From positions 23,956-87,955 of the forward strand of contig SVFH01000013.1 of the NCBI GenBank assembly GCA_015056945.1: a DNA stretch of 64,000 nucleotides. The letters are read 5' to 3'. The notes beneath the pieces were generated by a model. That model did not search any database and was not told the DNA's origin. It saw only the letters and a program-made list of their open reading frames with translations. Source of the DNA: Lachnospiraceae bacterium. GTDB taxonomy: Bacteria; Bacillota; Clostridia; Lachnospirales; Lachnospiraceae. A program made the position numbers and the translations under genes. Shown one piece after another: positions 25,967-34,116 of the stretch (position 1 is the stretch's first letter; each line of letters starts with the position of its first letter).

Positions 25967-27145
25967 ATGAAAGAACTTCAGTTAAAATACGGATGTAATC
26001 CGAATCAGAAACCGGCTAAGATATTTGTAAATGACGGACGTGAACTTCCGATTAAAGTATTGTGCGGTACTCCCGGCTATATTAACTTTATGGATGCTTT
26101 TAACGGCTGGCAGCTTGTCAAAGAATTGAAAGCAGCAACGAATCTTCCTGCAGCAACTTCTTTTAAGCATGTTTCACCTGCGGGAGCAGCAGTAGGTCTT
26201 CCTTTGGATGAGACGCTTGCGAAGATTTACTGGGTGGATGATTTGGGTGAATTATCTCCCCTTGCATGTGCGTATGCAAGAGCCAGAGGCGCAGACAGAA
26301 TGTCTTCCTTTGGTGATTTCATTGCGCTTTCCGATGTTTGCGATGTTGCAACGGCAAAGATTATTAAAAGAGAAGTTTCTGATGGTGTGATTGCACCCGG
26401 ATATGAGCCGGAAGCATTGGAAATCCTTTGTGCAAAGAAGGGTGGCAAATACAATGTAATCGAAATCGATCCTGATTATGTTCCCGTAGAACTTGAACAC
26501 AAGGATGTTTTTGGTATTACCTTTGAACAGGGAAGAAACAACCTTCCGATTAATAAAGAAATTCTTACAAATGTTGTGACAAAGAATAAAGAGATTCCTG
26601 AACTTGCAGCAATTGACTTGATTATTTCTTTGATTACTTTGAAATATACACAGTCCAACTCTGTATGCTATGCGAAGGGCGGACAGGCTATCGGTATCGG
26701 TGCAGGACAGCAGTCAAGAGTACACTGTACACGTCTTGCAGGAACAAAGGCTGATAACTGGATGCTTCGCCAGGCACCTCAGGTATTGTCCCTTCAGTTT
26801 GTAGACGGTATCGGTCGCGCAGACAGAGATAATGCGATTGACAACTATATCGGAGAGGATTACATGGATGTACTCGCAGACGGTGCATGGGAGAGAATTT
26901 TTAAAGTGAAACCGCCTGTTTTCACGAGAGAAGAGAAACGTGCATGGCTTGACAAGATGGAAGATGTTGCACTTGGTTCTGATGCATTCTTCCCCTTCAG
27001 TGATAATGTAGAACGCGCTAAGAAGAGCGGTGTGAAATACATTGCGCAACCCGGCGGTTCTGTTCGTGATGACCTTGTTATTGAGTGTTGCGATAAGTAC
27101 GATATGGCAATGGCATTCACAGGAATTCGTTTGTTCCATCACTAA
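25967..27145 (+). CDS. AICAR formyltransferase (no cyclohydrolase domain)
   Basis: Transfers a formyl group from 10-formyltetrahydrofolate to AICAR, giving FAICAR. It is 392 residues and corresponds to the C-terminal formyltransferase part of PurH ([50 protein letters not shown]); the methylglyoxal-synthase-like cyclohydrolase domain is absent, which matches the stand-alone cyclohydrolase just upstream. The ATG at 25967 is preferred over an upstream ATG without ribosome site. A terminator-like stem follows the gene. Other purine genes are elsewhere. Confidence 0.93.
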   Translation: MKELQLKYGCNPNQKPAKIFVNDGRELPIKVLCGTPGYINFMDAFNGWQLVKELKAATNLPAATSFKHVSPAGAAVGLPLDETLAKIYWVDDLGELSPLACAYARARGADRMSSFGDFIALSDVCDVATAKIIKREVSDGVIAPGYEPEALEILCAKKGGKYNVIEIDPDYVPVELEHKDVFGITFEQGRNNLPINKEILTNVVTKNKEIPELAAIDLIISLITLKYTQSNSVCYAKGGQAIGIGAGQQSRVHCTRLAGTKADNWMLRQAPQVLSLQFVDGIGRADRDNAIDNYIGEDYMDVLADGAWERIFKVKPPVFTREEKRAWLDKMEDVALGSDAFFPFSDNVERAKKSGVKYIAQPGGSVRDDLVIECCDKYDMAMAFTGIRLFHH

Positions 27146-27180
27146 TAAGTGAAAATCCTATATCGGATAAAAGAAAGGAT

Positions 27181-27219
27181 ACCCCTTTGACGGTTTTTGT
27201 GCCGGCAAAGGGGGTTTTT
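27181..27219 (+). terminator. Terminator after the AICAR formyltransferase gene
   Basis: Stem of CCCCTTTG with CAAAGGGG extended by CGG/CCG around a T loop, followed by TTTTTA. It lies directly before the azlC start at 27227, whose ribosome site (AAAGGGGG) is the 3' arm of this stem. Confidence 0.65.
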
Positions 27220-27226
27220 ACAGAAT

Positions 27227-27967
27227 ATGAAAGTTTTCAAAAAAGGCCTGTTGGATGGTGTACCGATCGGACTGGGATATTTCTCGGTTTCTTTTACGTT
27301 CGGAATACTTGCTATGGCGAATGGTTTTTATGTGTGGGAAGCGGTATTGATTTCCATGACAAATTTAACTTCTGCCGGACAATTTGCCGGAATGACGGTA
27401 ATGGCACAAGCCGGTTCTTTGATTGAGATGGCATTGACTCAGTTTGTGATTAATTTGCGTTATTCACTGATGTCTTTGTCTATGTCACAAAAAGTGAATC
27501 AGGAGATGACGATTCCGAAAAGACTTTTCTTCGGTGCATTTCATACGGACGAGATTTATGCCGTTGCGATTGGTCAGGAAGATAAAATCGGTTGGAAATA
27601 TTTCAGTGGACTGATTATTGTGCCTTATCTGGGATGGACGCTCGGAACACTTGCGGGTGCTCTTTGCGGAAGTCATTTACCGGATTCGGTTTGCAACGCA
27701 CTTGGTGTTGCCTTGTACGCAATGTTTATTGCCATTGTAGTTCCGGAGATGAAAAAGAGTTATAAAATGTTATTGATTGTAATGCTTGCAGTAGTGTTGC
27801 GATGCATTCTGTATTATGTTCCGTTCCTAAAAGGGCATGTTTCAGATGGATTTGCTGTCATAATTTGTGCAGTGGTTTCTTCTGTTTTCGGAGCAATTTT
27901 GTTTCCGGTAGAAGAAACGGAGGAACAAAAGGCGGAAAAGGAGGTAAAAGACCATGGAACCTCTTAA
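27227..27967 (+). CDS. azlC: AzlC-family branched-chain amino acid exporter subunit
   Basis: A 246-residue membrane protein, large subunit of the AzlCD two-component exporter, which in Bacillus exports branched-chain amino acids and their analogues. The start is the ATG at 27227, matching the family N-terminus (KKGLLDGVPIGLGYFSVSFTFG); an in-frame TTG 30 bases upstream is less likely. About seven hydrophobic helices are visible. The gene overlaps azlD by 14 bases. Its Shine-Dalgarno sequence is part of the upstream terminator stem. Confidence 0.88.
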   Translation: MKVFKKGLLDGVPIGLGYFSVSFTFGILAMANGFYVWEAVLISMTNLTSAGQFAGMTVMAQAGSLIEMALTQFVINLRYSLMSLSMSQKVNQEMTIPKRLFFGAFHTDEIYAVAIGQEDKIGWKYFSGLIIVPYLGWTLGTLAGALCGSHLPDSVCNALGVALYAMFIAIVVPEMKKSYKMLLIVMLAVVLRCILYYVPFLKGHVSDGFAVIICAVVSSVFGAILFPVEETEEQKAEKEVKDHGTS

Positions 27968-28262
27968 GTATTTTGTCTATCTGTTTGTTATGGTAGGGGT
28001 TACATACCTGATAAGGGTATTACCGTATGTGTTTATCAGGGGAGAAGTGAAATCCAAATTTTTCAAATCTTTTCTTGCCTATGTCCCCTATACCGTGCTT
28101 GCAGCAATGACATTTCCCGTGATTCTGGATGCTACGGGGAATCCGGTTTCTGCGGCGATCGGATTTGTGGTTGCTGTTCTGGCAGCCTTTTTCAAATTAG
28201 GTCTTTTGCCGGTTGCATTGCTTTCCTGTGTTGCGGTTTTTGTCACGGAACTGCTGCTTTGA
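27954..28262 (+). CDS. azlD: AzlD-family branched-chain amino acid exporter subunit
   Basis: A 102-residue protein with four hydrophobic helices, the small partner of AzlC. Typical elements are YLIRVLPYVFIRGE and the aromatic/alanine-rich SFLAYVPYTVLAAMTFP. Its start lies inside the end of azlC (AAGGAGG upstream), indicating coupled translation of equal amounts of both subunits. Confidence 0.9.
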   Translation: MEPLKYFVYLFVMVGVTYLIRVLPYVFIRGEVKSKFFKSFLAYVPYTVLAAMTFPVILDATGNPVSAAIGFVVAVLAAFFKLGLLPVALLSCVAVFVTELLL

Positions 28263-28283
28263 CAGAGAAATTCGGATTACACC

Positions 28284-28312
28284 TTTGTTTTTTTAAGGAA
28301 GTATGATACAAT
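28284..28312 (+). promoter_or_regulatory. Possible promoter for pssA
   Basis: TTTGTT, 17-base spacer, TACAAT in the short gap after azlD. A weak match. Confidence 0.35.
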
Positions 28313-28373
28313 TATTTCTGTTATGAGTAAGACAAGCGGGTTATACTGTAATTTGGCAGAAAGGGTGCGTACA

Positions 28374-29009
28374 ATGATAGGCTTTTATGATTATACGGTT
28401 ATTTTAACATTTTTCAGCGTAATCAGCTCAGTTGTCGGAATGAGTTTTGCCGTAAACGGGCACTTTTTTCCTTCGATAGTCTGTTTGCTGGTTTCAGGTT
28501 TATGTGATATGTTCGATGGTATGGTTGCACGAACGAAAAAGAATCGTACGGAAGCAGAAAAAAAGAACGGAATTCAGTTAGATTCTCTTGCGGACATTGT
28601 ATGTTTCGGAGCATTTCCGGCAGTAATAGGCCTTAAGCTTGCCGCGGGACAGAGTTTTTTCTTTCTGATGGTAATTGTCGTATCCCTGTTTGTGTTGTGC
28701 GGAATCATACGTTTGGCTTATTTCAATGTTACGGAAGAATTGAGACAACAGCAGACAACCGATAAGAGAAAGAATTATGAAGGGTTGCCTATTACAAGTG
28801 TTGCCCTGATTATTCCGGCACTTTTTTGTGCGAAACCATTGCTTGAAGAGACCTTTCCGATTGCATATATGATTCTTATGCTTCTGGTTTCGGTTTGTTT
28901 TATTCTGAAATGGAAAATCAAAAAGCTTTCAACCACCGGAAATATAGTTCTGATTTGTATCGGAATCCTGATATTTGCGATTTTGACAGCAACAGGTTTC
29001 ATGCTCTGA
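28374..29009 (+). CDS. pssA: CDP-diacylglycerol-serine O-phosphatidyltransferase
   Basis: Makes phosphatidylserine from CDP-diacylglycerol and serine, the first step to phosphatidylethanolamine. The protein (211 residues from 28374) is an integral membrane CDP-alcohol phosphatidyltransferase with the motif DG-x2-AR...G-x3-D-x3-D (FDGMVAR...NGIQLDSLAD), in the PssA form with a longer spacer. About six membrane helices follow. The ATG at 28323 would add 17 residues but has no ribosome site, whereas 28374 has AAAGGG. No decarboxylase gene (psd) is nearby. Confidence 0.9.
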   Translation: MIGFYDYTVILTFFSVISSVVGMSFAVNGHFFPSIVCLLVSGLCDMFDGMVARTKKNRTEAEKKNGIQLDSLADIVCFGAFPAVIGLKLAAGQSFFFLMVIVVSLFVLCGIIRLAYFNVTEELRQQQTTDKRKNYEGLPITSVALIIPALFCAKPLLEETFPIAYMILMLLVSVCFILKWKIKKLSTTGNIVLICIGILIFAILTATGFML

Positions 29010-29055
29010 TTCGGCTAAAAATGTCAGTGGAAGTGTGTTATTTCTGTGGTTTGAG

Positions 29056-29084
29056 TTGTATAAACAAAGGCTTTATGATATAAA
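29056..29084 (+). promoter_or_regulatory. Predicted promoter for the PPIase lipoprotein gene
   Basis: TTGTAT, 17-base spacer, TATAAA, 65 bases before the start codon at 29149. Confidence 0.4.
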
Positions 29085-29148
29085 AAATAGTGTCGCGTAT
29101 GGAGCGATATGAAAATGATTTGCCGGATAAGGCGGAATGAGAGGAATT

Positions 29149-30210
29149 ATGAAAAAAAGGATTATTGCTTTATTAGCAGTTATGATGCTTACCGTTTCAC
29201 TGGTTGCATGCAATGACGAAGAAAAAACCATGAGTGAAATTAATATGAAAAAATACGTTAAGATTCCGGATATTCAGAATCTTACGGTAGATGTTTCACT
29301 TGCATCGTTGGAAGAGTATGAATATGATGATGCATCGGAAGAACTTTTCAGAAATGTTTGCGAACCTGTGGGAATTAAAAATCGCCCGGTACAAAAGGGT
29401 GACTGGGTAAATCTTGATTATGCAGGATTTAAAGGAGAAGAGCAGTTCCAGGGCGGTACTTCCAAAGACCAGCTGTTAGAGATTGGTTCAGGTTCTTTTA
29501 TCGACGGTTTTGAGGACGGATTGATAGGTGTAGAACCCGGAAAAGAAGTAGAATTAAATCTTACGTTCCCGGAAGATTATTTGAGTGCGGAATTAGCGGG
29601 TGCGGAAGTTGTGTTTAAAGTTACTGTAAATTATATTGTTCCGGAGTTGAATGATGCGAATGTTGCAAAGCTTGATAGCGGATTATATTCAAATCTTTCC
29701 GAATTTAAGACATATGTGCGTGAAACATTGGATGATGCCCTTCTGCAGAGTAACAAAGAGACAGTTGCAAATGCAGCAATGACTAAGATTAATTCGGAAG
29801 CTGTTTATAAAGAAATTCCTGAGTTTATGCTTGAAAGGCAGAAAGAAAATCTGATTGCTAAGTATACACCGATTGCAGCTGATTATGGTATTGAAGTGGA
29901 ACATTATTTCCAGTATGTACAGGGAACACCATTGGAAGATATGACCAAGCAGTATGTAAAAGAAAGAATTCTTTTAATGGCGCTTGCACAACAAATCGGT
30001 GTCAGCGTGTCTGAGGAAGAATACAATTCCGGAATGGAAGAACTTGCCGCAACATATGGTGTGAGCGTTGCTGAGTTACTGGAATCTAATAATAATGATG
30101 AAGAATATTTCAGAGAATATTTTTACGCTCAGAAAGTATATGATTATCTTTATGAAAATGTAACAATTGCTCCGGAAGCAGAGACATCAGAGGAGAGCGC
30201 TTCCGAATAA
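29149..30210 (+). CDS. Trigger-factor-like FKBP peptidyl-prolyl isomerase lipoprotein
   Basis: A 353-residue predicted lipoprotein with lipobox Cys21 (SLVAC). After a linker comes an FKBP-type domain (about residues 85-165; KKGDWVNLDYAGF-like start, GSGSFIDGFEDGLIGVEPGKEVELNLTFPEDY core), then a helical region resembling the C-terminal chaperone domain of trigger factor (about 180-330). It should help fold secreted proteins on the outer face of the membrane. The acidic, Ser/Glu-rich tail is disordered. The ATG at 29149 has GAGAGGAA before it. The next gene, a TPR lipoprotein, starts 16 bases downstream and is probably cotranscribed. Confidence 0.85.
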   Translation: MKKRIIALLAVMMLTVSLVACNDEEKTMSEINMKKYVKIPDIQNLTVDVSLASLEEYEYDDASEELFRNVCEPVGIKNRPVQKGDWVNLDYAGFKGEEQFQGGTSKDQLLEIGSGSFIDGFEDGLIGVEPGKEVELNLTFPEDYLSAELAGAEVVFKVTVNYIVPELNDANVAKLDSGLYSNLSEFKTYVRETLDDALLQSNKETVANAAMTKINSEAVYKEIPEFMLERQKENLIAKYTPIAADYGIEVEHYFQYVQGTPLEDMTKQYVKERILLMALAQQIGVSVSEEEYNSGMEELAATYGVSVAELLESNNNDEEYFREYFYAQKVYDYLYENVTIAPEAETSEESASE

Positions 30211-30226
30211 ATGAGCGGGGGATACG

Positions 30227-31276
30227 GTGCAAATGAAGAAATTTATGGTCTGTCCGGTTGCTGTACTGATGGCTCTGTTGATTACAGGGTGTACGTCGGG
30301 AGGCACAGAGAACCTTGATAAAGGAATGGATGCAATCGGCTTGTTGCAGTATGAAGAGGCACAAACCTATTTTGATGCTGCACTGGCGGCTTCTGAAGAT
30401 ATACGTCTGGTGATGAGGGGCAAAGGAATTGCCTATATGGGAACCATGGAATATGATAAGGCACTTTCCTGCTTTGAGGAGGCTTTGCAACACGGAGGAT
30501 ATACTCCTCAGGATGTTGATTATGACATGAATTACTATATGGCAATCTGTCACTATAAGTTGGGAGAACCTGATAAGGCAATCGAAAGATATGATGCAAT
30601 TCTTGCGTTGAAACCCAAATCTGTGGATGCGTATTTTCAGCGCGGTGTTGTCTGGCTTGAAAAGGGAAACGAAGCACAGGCGACGGCAGATTTTGAATCC
30701 GCAATTGCATTGGATTCTAAAAATTACGGTTTGTATATTGATATTTTTTCCGTGATGAATGAACAGAGATATACCGAAGAGGGAAAACGATATTTAAATG
30801 TTGCAATGGAAAAAGGCGAGAAAAATATGGAAGCCTATGATAAAGGTCGTTTGTATTTTTATTTAGAGGATTATACAAATGCCAGAAACTTTTTGGAACA
30901 GGCCAGAAGCGACGGAAATCGTAGTGAAGAGGTAATTCTTTTGCTTGGCCGCTCTTATGAAGCGCTTGGTGACAGCAATTACGCTTTGAAATTGTACGAT
31001 GATTATGTTGCAGTTGCGCCAAATGGTGCGATTTATAATCAAATGGGGCTTTGTTATTATGCTTCGGGAGATTACGGAAATGCAATCAATGCATTCGAAA
31101 AAGGTTTGAGCGTGCAGGAAAATCAATGTAAACAACAGCTTATGTTTAATCAGATTGTTGCGTATGAGAGTTCGTCGCAGTTTGAGATTGCAAAGACGTT
31201 AATGGCAAATTATTTGAAATTGTATCCTGACGATGAACAGGCGAAGCGTGAGAATGATTTCTTAAAGTCCCGTTGA
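30227..31276 (+). CDS. TPR-repeat lipoprotein
   Basis: A 349-residue lipoprotein with signal peptide and lipobox Cys22 (LLITGC). The remainder is at least six tetratricopeptide repeats with the W-L-G-Y-A-F-A-P spacing (for example YMAICHYKLGEPDKAIERYDAILALKPK and YNQMGLCYYASGDYGNAINAFEKGL, spans near residues 105-130 and 266-290). Such proteins bind partner proteins at the envelope. The start is the GTG at 30227 with GGGGGA before it; the ATG at 30233 is an equal choice. It follows the isomerase gene closely. The partner is unknown. Confidence 0.85.
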   Translation: MQMKKFMVCPVAVLMALLITGCTSGGTENLDKGMDAIGLLQYEEAQTYFDAALAASEDIRLVMRGKGIAYMGTMEYDKALSCFEEALQHGGYTPQDVDYDMNYYMAICHYKLGEPDKAIERYDAILALKPKSVDAYFQRGVVWLEKGNEAQATADFESAIALDSKNYGLYIDIFSVMNEQRYTEEGKRYLNVAMEKGEKNMEAYDKGRLYFYLEDYTNARNFLEQARSDGNRSEEVILLLGRSYEALGDSNYALKLYDDYVAVAPNGAIYNQMGLCYYASGDYGNAINAFEKGLSVQENQCKQQLMFNQIVAYESSSQFEIAKTLMANYLKLYPDDEQAKRENDFLKSR

Positions 31277-31375
31277 TTTGCCTGAAAACAAATGAAGGCG
31301 CGATATTTGGTGTGAAGGGAAGAGGTGCATACCAGATATAGTGGCTTGTGTGACAATAGTATAACAAAAATATAG

Positions 31376-31405
31376 AAAAGGGTGTCCGATAAGGCACCCT
31401 TTTTG
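31376..31405 (+). terminator. Terminator of the PPIase/TPR lipoprotein operon
   Basis: Perfect nine-base arms (31376-31384 and 31395-31403) with a ten-base loop, ending in a T run. Confidence 0.8.
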
Positions 31406-31495
31406 GTTTGCATAATACCAAAAGAATGGCGTAAAGTGCTATTGTTTAGGGAAAAGATAATAATGTTATGTAAACCACACAAAAATATCTCAAAA

Positions 31496-31543
31496 ACACA
31501 AGATATTGTGGGTAGGGAGAAAAAACATTAGAATATATTGTGT
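31496..31543. promoter_or_regulatory. Tandem NrdR boxes
   Basis: Two 16-base sites match the NrdR-box consensus (ACACwATATATwGTGT): 31496-31511 (ACACAAGATATTGTGG) and 31528-31543 (TTAGAATATATTGTGT). Their centres are 32 bases apart, the three-turn spacing that is standard for paired NrdR boxes. They lie directly upstream of the nrdD -35 box, so ATP/dATP-sensing NrdR should repress nrdD from here. Confidence 0.78.
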
Positions 31544-31550
31544 TTTGGTG

Positions 31551-31579
31551 TTGACTTTTTAGCTTGCGGATGCTAGAAT
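31551..31579 (+). promoter_or_regulatory. Predicted nrdD promoter with extended -10
   Basis: TTGACT, 17-base spacer, TAGAAT preceded by TGC (extended -10). The -35 box starts eight bases after the second NrdR box. Confidence 0.72.
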
Positions 31580-31650
31580 ATCATTACATCGGCGCATAAA
31601 GGCGCAAAAGTAAAGACTAAGTGAAAAGGTTACGTAAAGGAGTGTAGTAA

Positions 31651-34041
31651 ATGTTTGGTGTAATTAAAAGGGATGGAGAAAAAGCGGATTTCAATCTTAC
31701 GAAAATCAGCGAAGCAATTGTAAAAGCATTTAATGCAACGGAAGTGCAGTTTAACAATGATATTGTTGATCTTTTGACATTGCGTGTAACTGCAGATTTT
31801 CAGTCTAAGGTACAGGATGGATTTGTACATGTAGAAGATATTCAGGATAGTGTGGAGAAGATTTTGGAACAGTCAGGTTATGTTGAGACTGCAAAGGCAT
31901 TTATTCTCTATCGTAAACAGCGAGAGAAAATGCGTAATCTGAAATCTACTATTTTAGATTATAAAGATGTTGTTAACAGTTATGTGAAAGTAGAAGACTG
32001 GCGTGTGAAAGAAAATTCCACCGTTACATATTCTGTTGGTGGTTTGATTTTAAGTAACTCAGGTGCTGTAACGGCGAATTACTGGTTATCTGAAATTTAT
32101 GACCAGGAAATTGCGGAAGCACATAGAAATGCCGATATTCATATTCATGATTTGTCTATGCTTACAGGATATTGCGCAGGATGGTCTTTGAAACAGCTGA
32201 TTACAGAAGGGCTTGGCGGTATTACCGGAAAAATTACTTCAGCTCCGGCATCTCATCTTTCCGTATTGTGTAACCAGATGGTGAATTTCCTTGGTATTAT
32301 GCAGAACGAATGGGCCGGTGCACAGGCATTTTCCTCTTTCGATACTTATCTTGCGCCGTTTGTAAAGATTGATAATCTTTCTTATGATGAAGTGAAAAAG
32401 TGTATCGAAGCATTTATCTATGGTGTTAACACACCGAGCCGTTGGGGAACACAGGCACCTTTTACCAATATTACTTTGGACTGGACCGTGCCGAACGATT
32501 TAGCAGAACTTCCTGCAATCATTGGTGGAAAGGAAATGGATTTCTGCTACAAAGATTGTAAGAAAGAGATGGATATGATTAACCGTGCATTCCTTGAAAC
32601 AATGATTGAGGGTGATGCAAACGGCAGAGGATTCCAGTACCCGATTCCCACATATTCCATTACAAGCGATTTTGACTGGTCTGATACCTTAAACAATCAG
32701 CTTTTATTCGATATGACGGCGAAATACGGAACACCGTATTTCTCAAACTACATTAATTCAGATATGGAGCCGAGCGATGTACGTTCCATGTGCTGCCGCC
32801 TTCGTCTTGATTTGAGAGAACTCCGTAAGAAAACCGGTGGTTTCTTCGGTTCCGGTGAAAGTACGGGAAGCGTCGGGGTTGTTACCATTAACATGCCAAG
32901 AATTGCATTCCTTGCTGCAGACGAAGAAGATTTCTATAAGAGATTAGATCGTATGATGGATATTTCAGCAAGAAGTTTGAAAATTAAGAGAGGCGTTATT
33001 TCTAAACTCTTGGACGAAGGTTTGTATCCGTATACAAAGAGATATCTCGGAAACTTTAATAATCACTTCTCAACAATCGGTTTGATTGGTATGAATGAAG
33101 TTGGTTTGAATGCAAAGTGGCTTGGAGAAGATATGACATCCGAAAAGACACAGGAATTCTCCAAACAGGTATTGAATCATATGCGTGAAAAACTTTCTGA
33201 TTATCAGGAAGCTTATGGGGATCTTTATAATCTTGAAGCAACGCCTGCAGAGAGTACAACTTTCCGTCTTGCGAAACATGACCGCAAGAAATGGCCTGAA
33301 ATTAAAACAGCAGGCAAACCCGGAGATACACCGTACTATACGAATTCTTCCCATTTGCCGGTAGATTTCACAACGGATATCTTTGAGGCGCTTGATATTC
33401 AGGATGAATTGCAGACACTTTATACATCCGGTACTGTATTCCATGCATTCCTTGGCGAGAAACTTCCTGATTGGAAGGCGGCTGCTAAGCTTGTGCGTAG
33501 TATTGCAGAGAATTATAAATTGCCGTATTATACAATGTCTCCGACATATTCCATCTGCAAGAATCACGGATATCTTCCCGGAGAGCAGGAGGTTTGCCCT
33601 GAGTGTGGTGCAAAGACCGAAATTTACAGCCGAATCACAGGATATTACCGCCCGGTTCAGAACTGGAATGACGGTAAGACACAGGAATATAAGAACCGCA
33701 GAACGTATGTGATTGACGGCGAAAAGGTTCTCATTAATCAGGGAACAAGACTTTCTAATATGGAAAAGGTAACAGAAGAGGAGGTAGCAGAAACAGTAAA
33801 AGATACTGAAGTATACCTTTTTACAACCAAAACCTGTCCGAATTGTAAGCTTGCAAAGGAATATCTTGAGGGTGTAGCTTATCAGGTGATGGATGCGGCA
33901 GAACATCCGGATCTTGTCAAGAAGTATGGCATTATGACTGCACCGACACTGGTTGTTGTTTCGGGAGATTCTTTTACAAAGTATGTAAATGCTTCTAATA
34001 TTAAGAGATTTGTTGATGAGAATTGCGCTGTGAATGCATAA
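31651..34041 (+). CDS. nrdD: Class III (anaerobic) ribonucleotide reductase with fused glutaredoxin-like domain
   Basis: Reduces ribonucleoside triphosphates to deoxyribonucleotides without oxygen, using a glycyl radical. The 796-residue chain has an N-terminal ATP-cone (residues 1-90) for allosteric control, the ten-stranded catalytic barrel, a zinc site near the C-terminus (CKNH...CPEC) and the glycyl radical at Gly664 (RITGYYRPV). Beyond this, residues 720-796 form a thioredoxin/glutaredoxin-fold domain with a CPNC redox pair (Cys729/Cys732) and a cis-proline loop (TAPT). A fused reductant would suit members that use thiols rather than formate. No activase gene (nrdG) lies next to it in this window. 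The ATG is preceded by AAAGGAG. Confidence 0.95.
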   Translation: MFGVIKRDGEKADFNLTKISEAIVKAFNATEVQFNNDIVDLLTLRVTADFQSKVQDGFVHVEDIQDSVEKILEQSGYVETAKAFILYRKQREKMRNLKSTILDYKDVVNSYVKVEDWRVKENSTVTYSVGGLILSNSGAVTANYWLSEIYDQEIAEAHRNADIHIHDLSMLTGYCAGWSLKQLITEGLGGITGKITSAPASHLSVLCNQMVNFLGIMQNEWAGAQAFSSFDTYLAPFVKIDNLSYDEVKKCIEAFIYGVNTPSRWGTQAPFTNITLDWTVPNDLAELPAIIGGKEMDFCYKDCKKEMDMINRAFLETMIEGDANGRGFQYPIPTYSITSDFDWSDTLNNQLLFDMTAKYGTPYFSNYINSDMEPSDVRSMCCRLRLDLRELRKKTGGFFGSGESTGSVGVVTINMPRIAFLAADEEDFYKRLDRMMDISARSLKIKRGVISKLLDEGLYPYTKRYLGNFNNHFSTIGLIGMNEVGLNAKWLGEDMTSEKTQEFSKQVLNHMREKLSDYQEAYGDLYNLEATPAESTTFRLAKHDRKKWPEIKTAGKPGDTPYYTNSSHLPVDFTTDIFEALDIQDELQTLYTSGTVFHAFLGEKLPDWKAAAKLVRSIAENYKLPYYTMSPTYSICKNHGYLPGEQEVCPECGAKTEIYSRITGYYRPVQNWNDGKTQEYKNRRTYVIDGEKVLINQGTRLSNMEKVTEEEVAETVKDTEVYLFTTKTCPNCKLAKEYLEGVAYQVMDAAEHPDLVKKYGIMTAPTLVVVSGDSFTKYVNASNIKRFVDENCAVNA

Positions 34042-34048
34042 CCCTGAC

Positions 34049-34078
34049 TTGACGTTAATAGGGCAGATATACTATAAT
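34049..34078 (+). promoter_or_regulatory. Predicted pyrF promoter
   Basis: TTGACG, 18-base spacer, TATAAT, in the short gap after nrdD. Confidence 0.6.
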
Positions 34079-34116
34079 CTCAAAGAATAAAGTGAAAGAA
34101 TACGGAGGGTATAATT

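Larger units (their letters stand above)
31277..31650. other. 374-base intergenic region ahead of nrdD
   Basis: No gene is supported here. It holds the terminator of the lipoprotein operon (31376-31405), two NrdR boxes (31496-31543), a good promoter (31551-31579) and a 5' leader of about 65 bases. Reading frames on the minus strand across it have no ribosome sites and no recognisable product. Confidence 0.7.

Noticed and set aside
31477..31492. Third NrdR-like box upstream of nrdD
   Set aside because: Only the first half-site matches; spacing to the next box is 19 bases, not a whole number of turns.
33070..33906. 278-codon frame on the minus strand within nrdD
   Set aside because: Lies fully inside the catalytic and redox domains of nrdD; composition is that of a reverse-complement shadow, no ribosome site.
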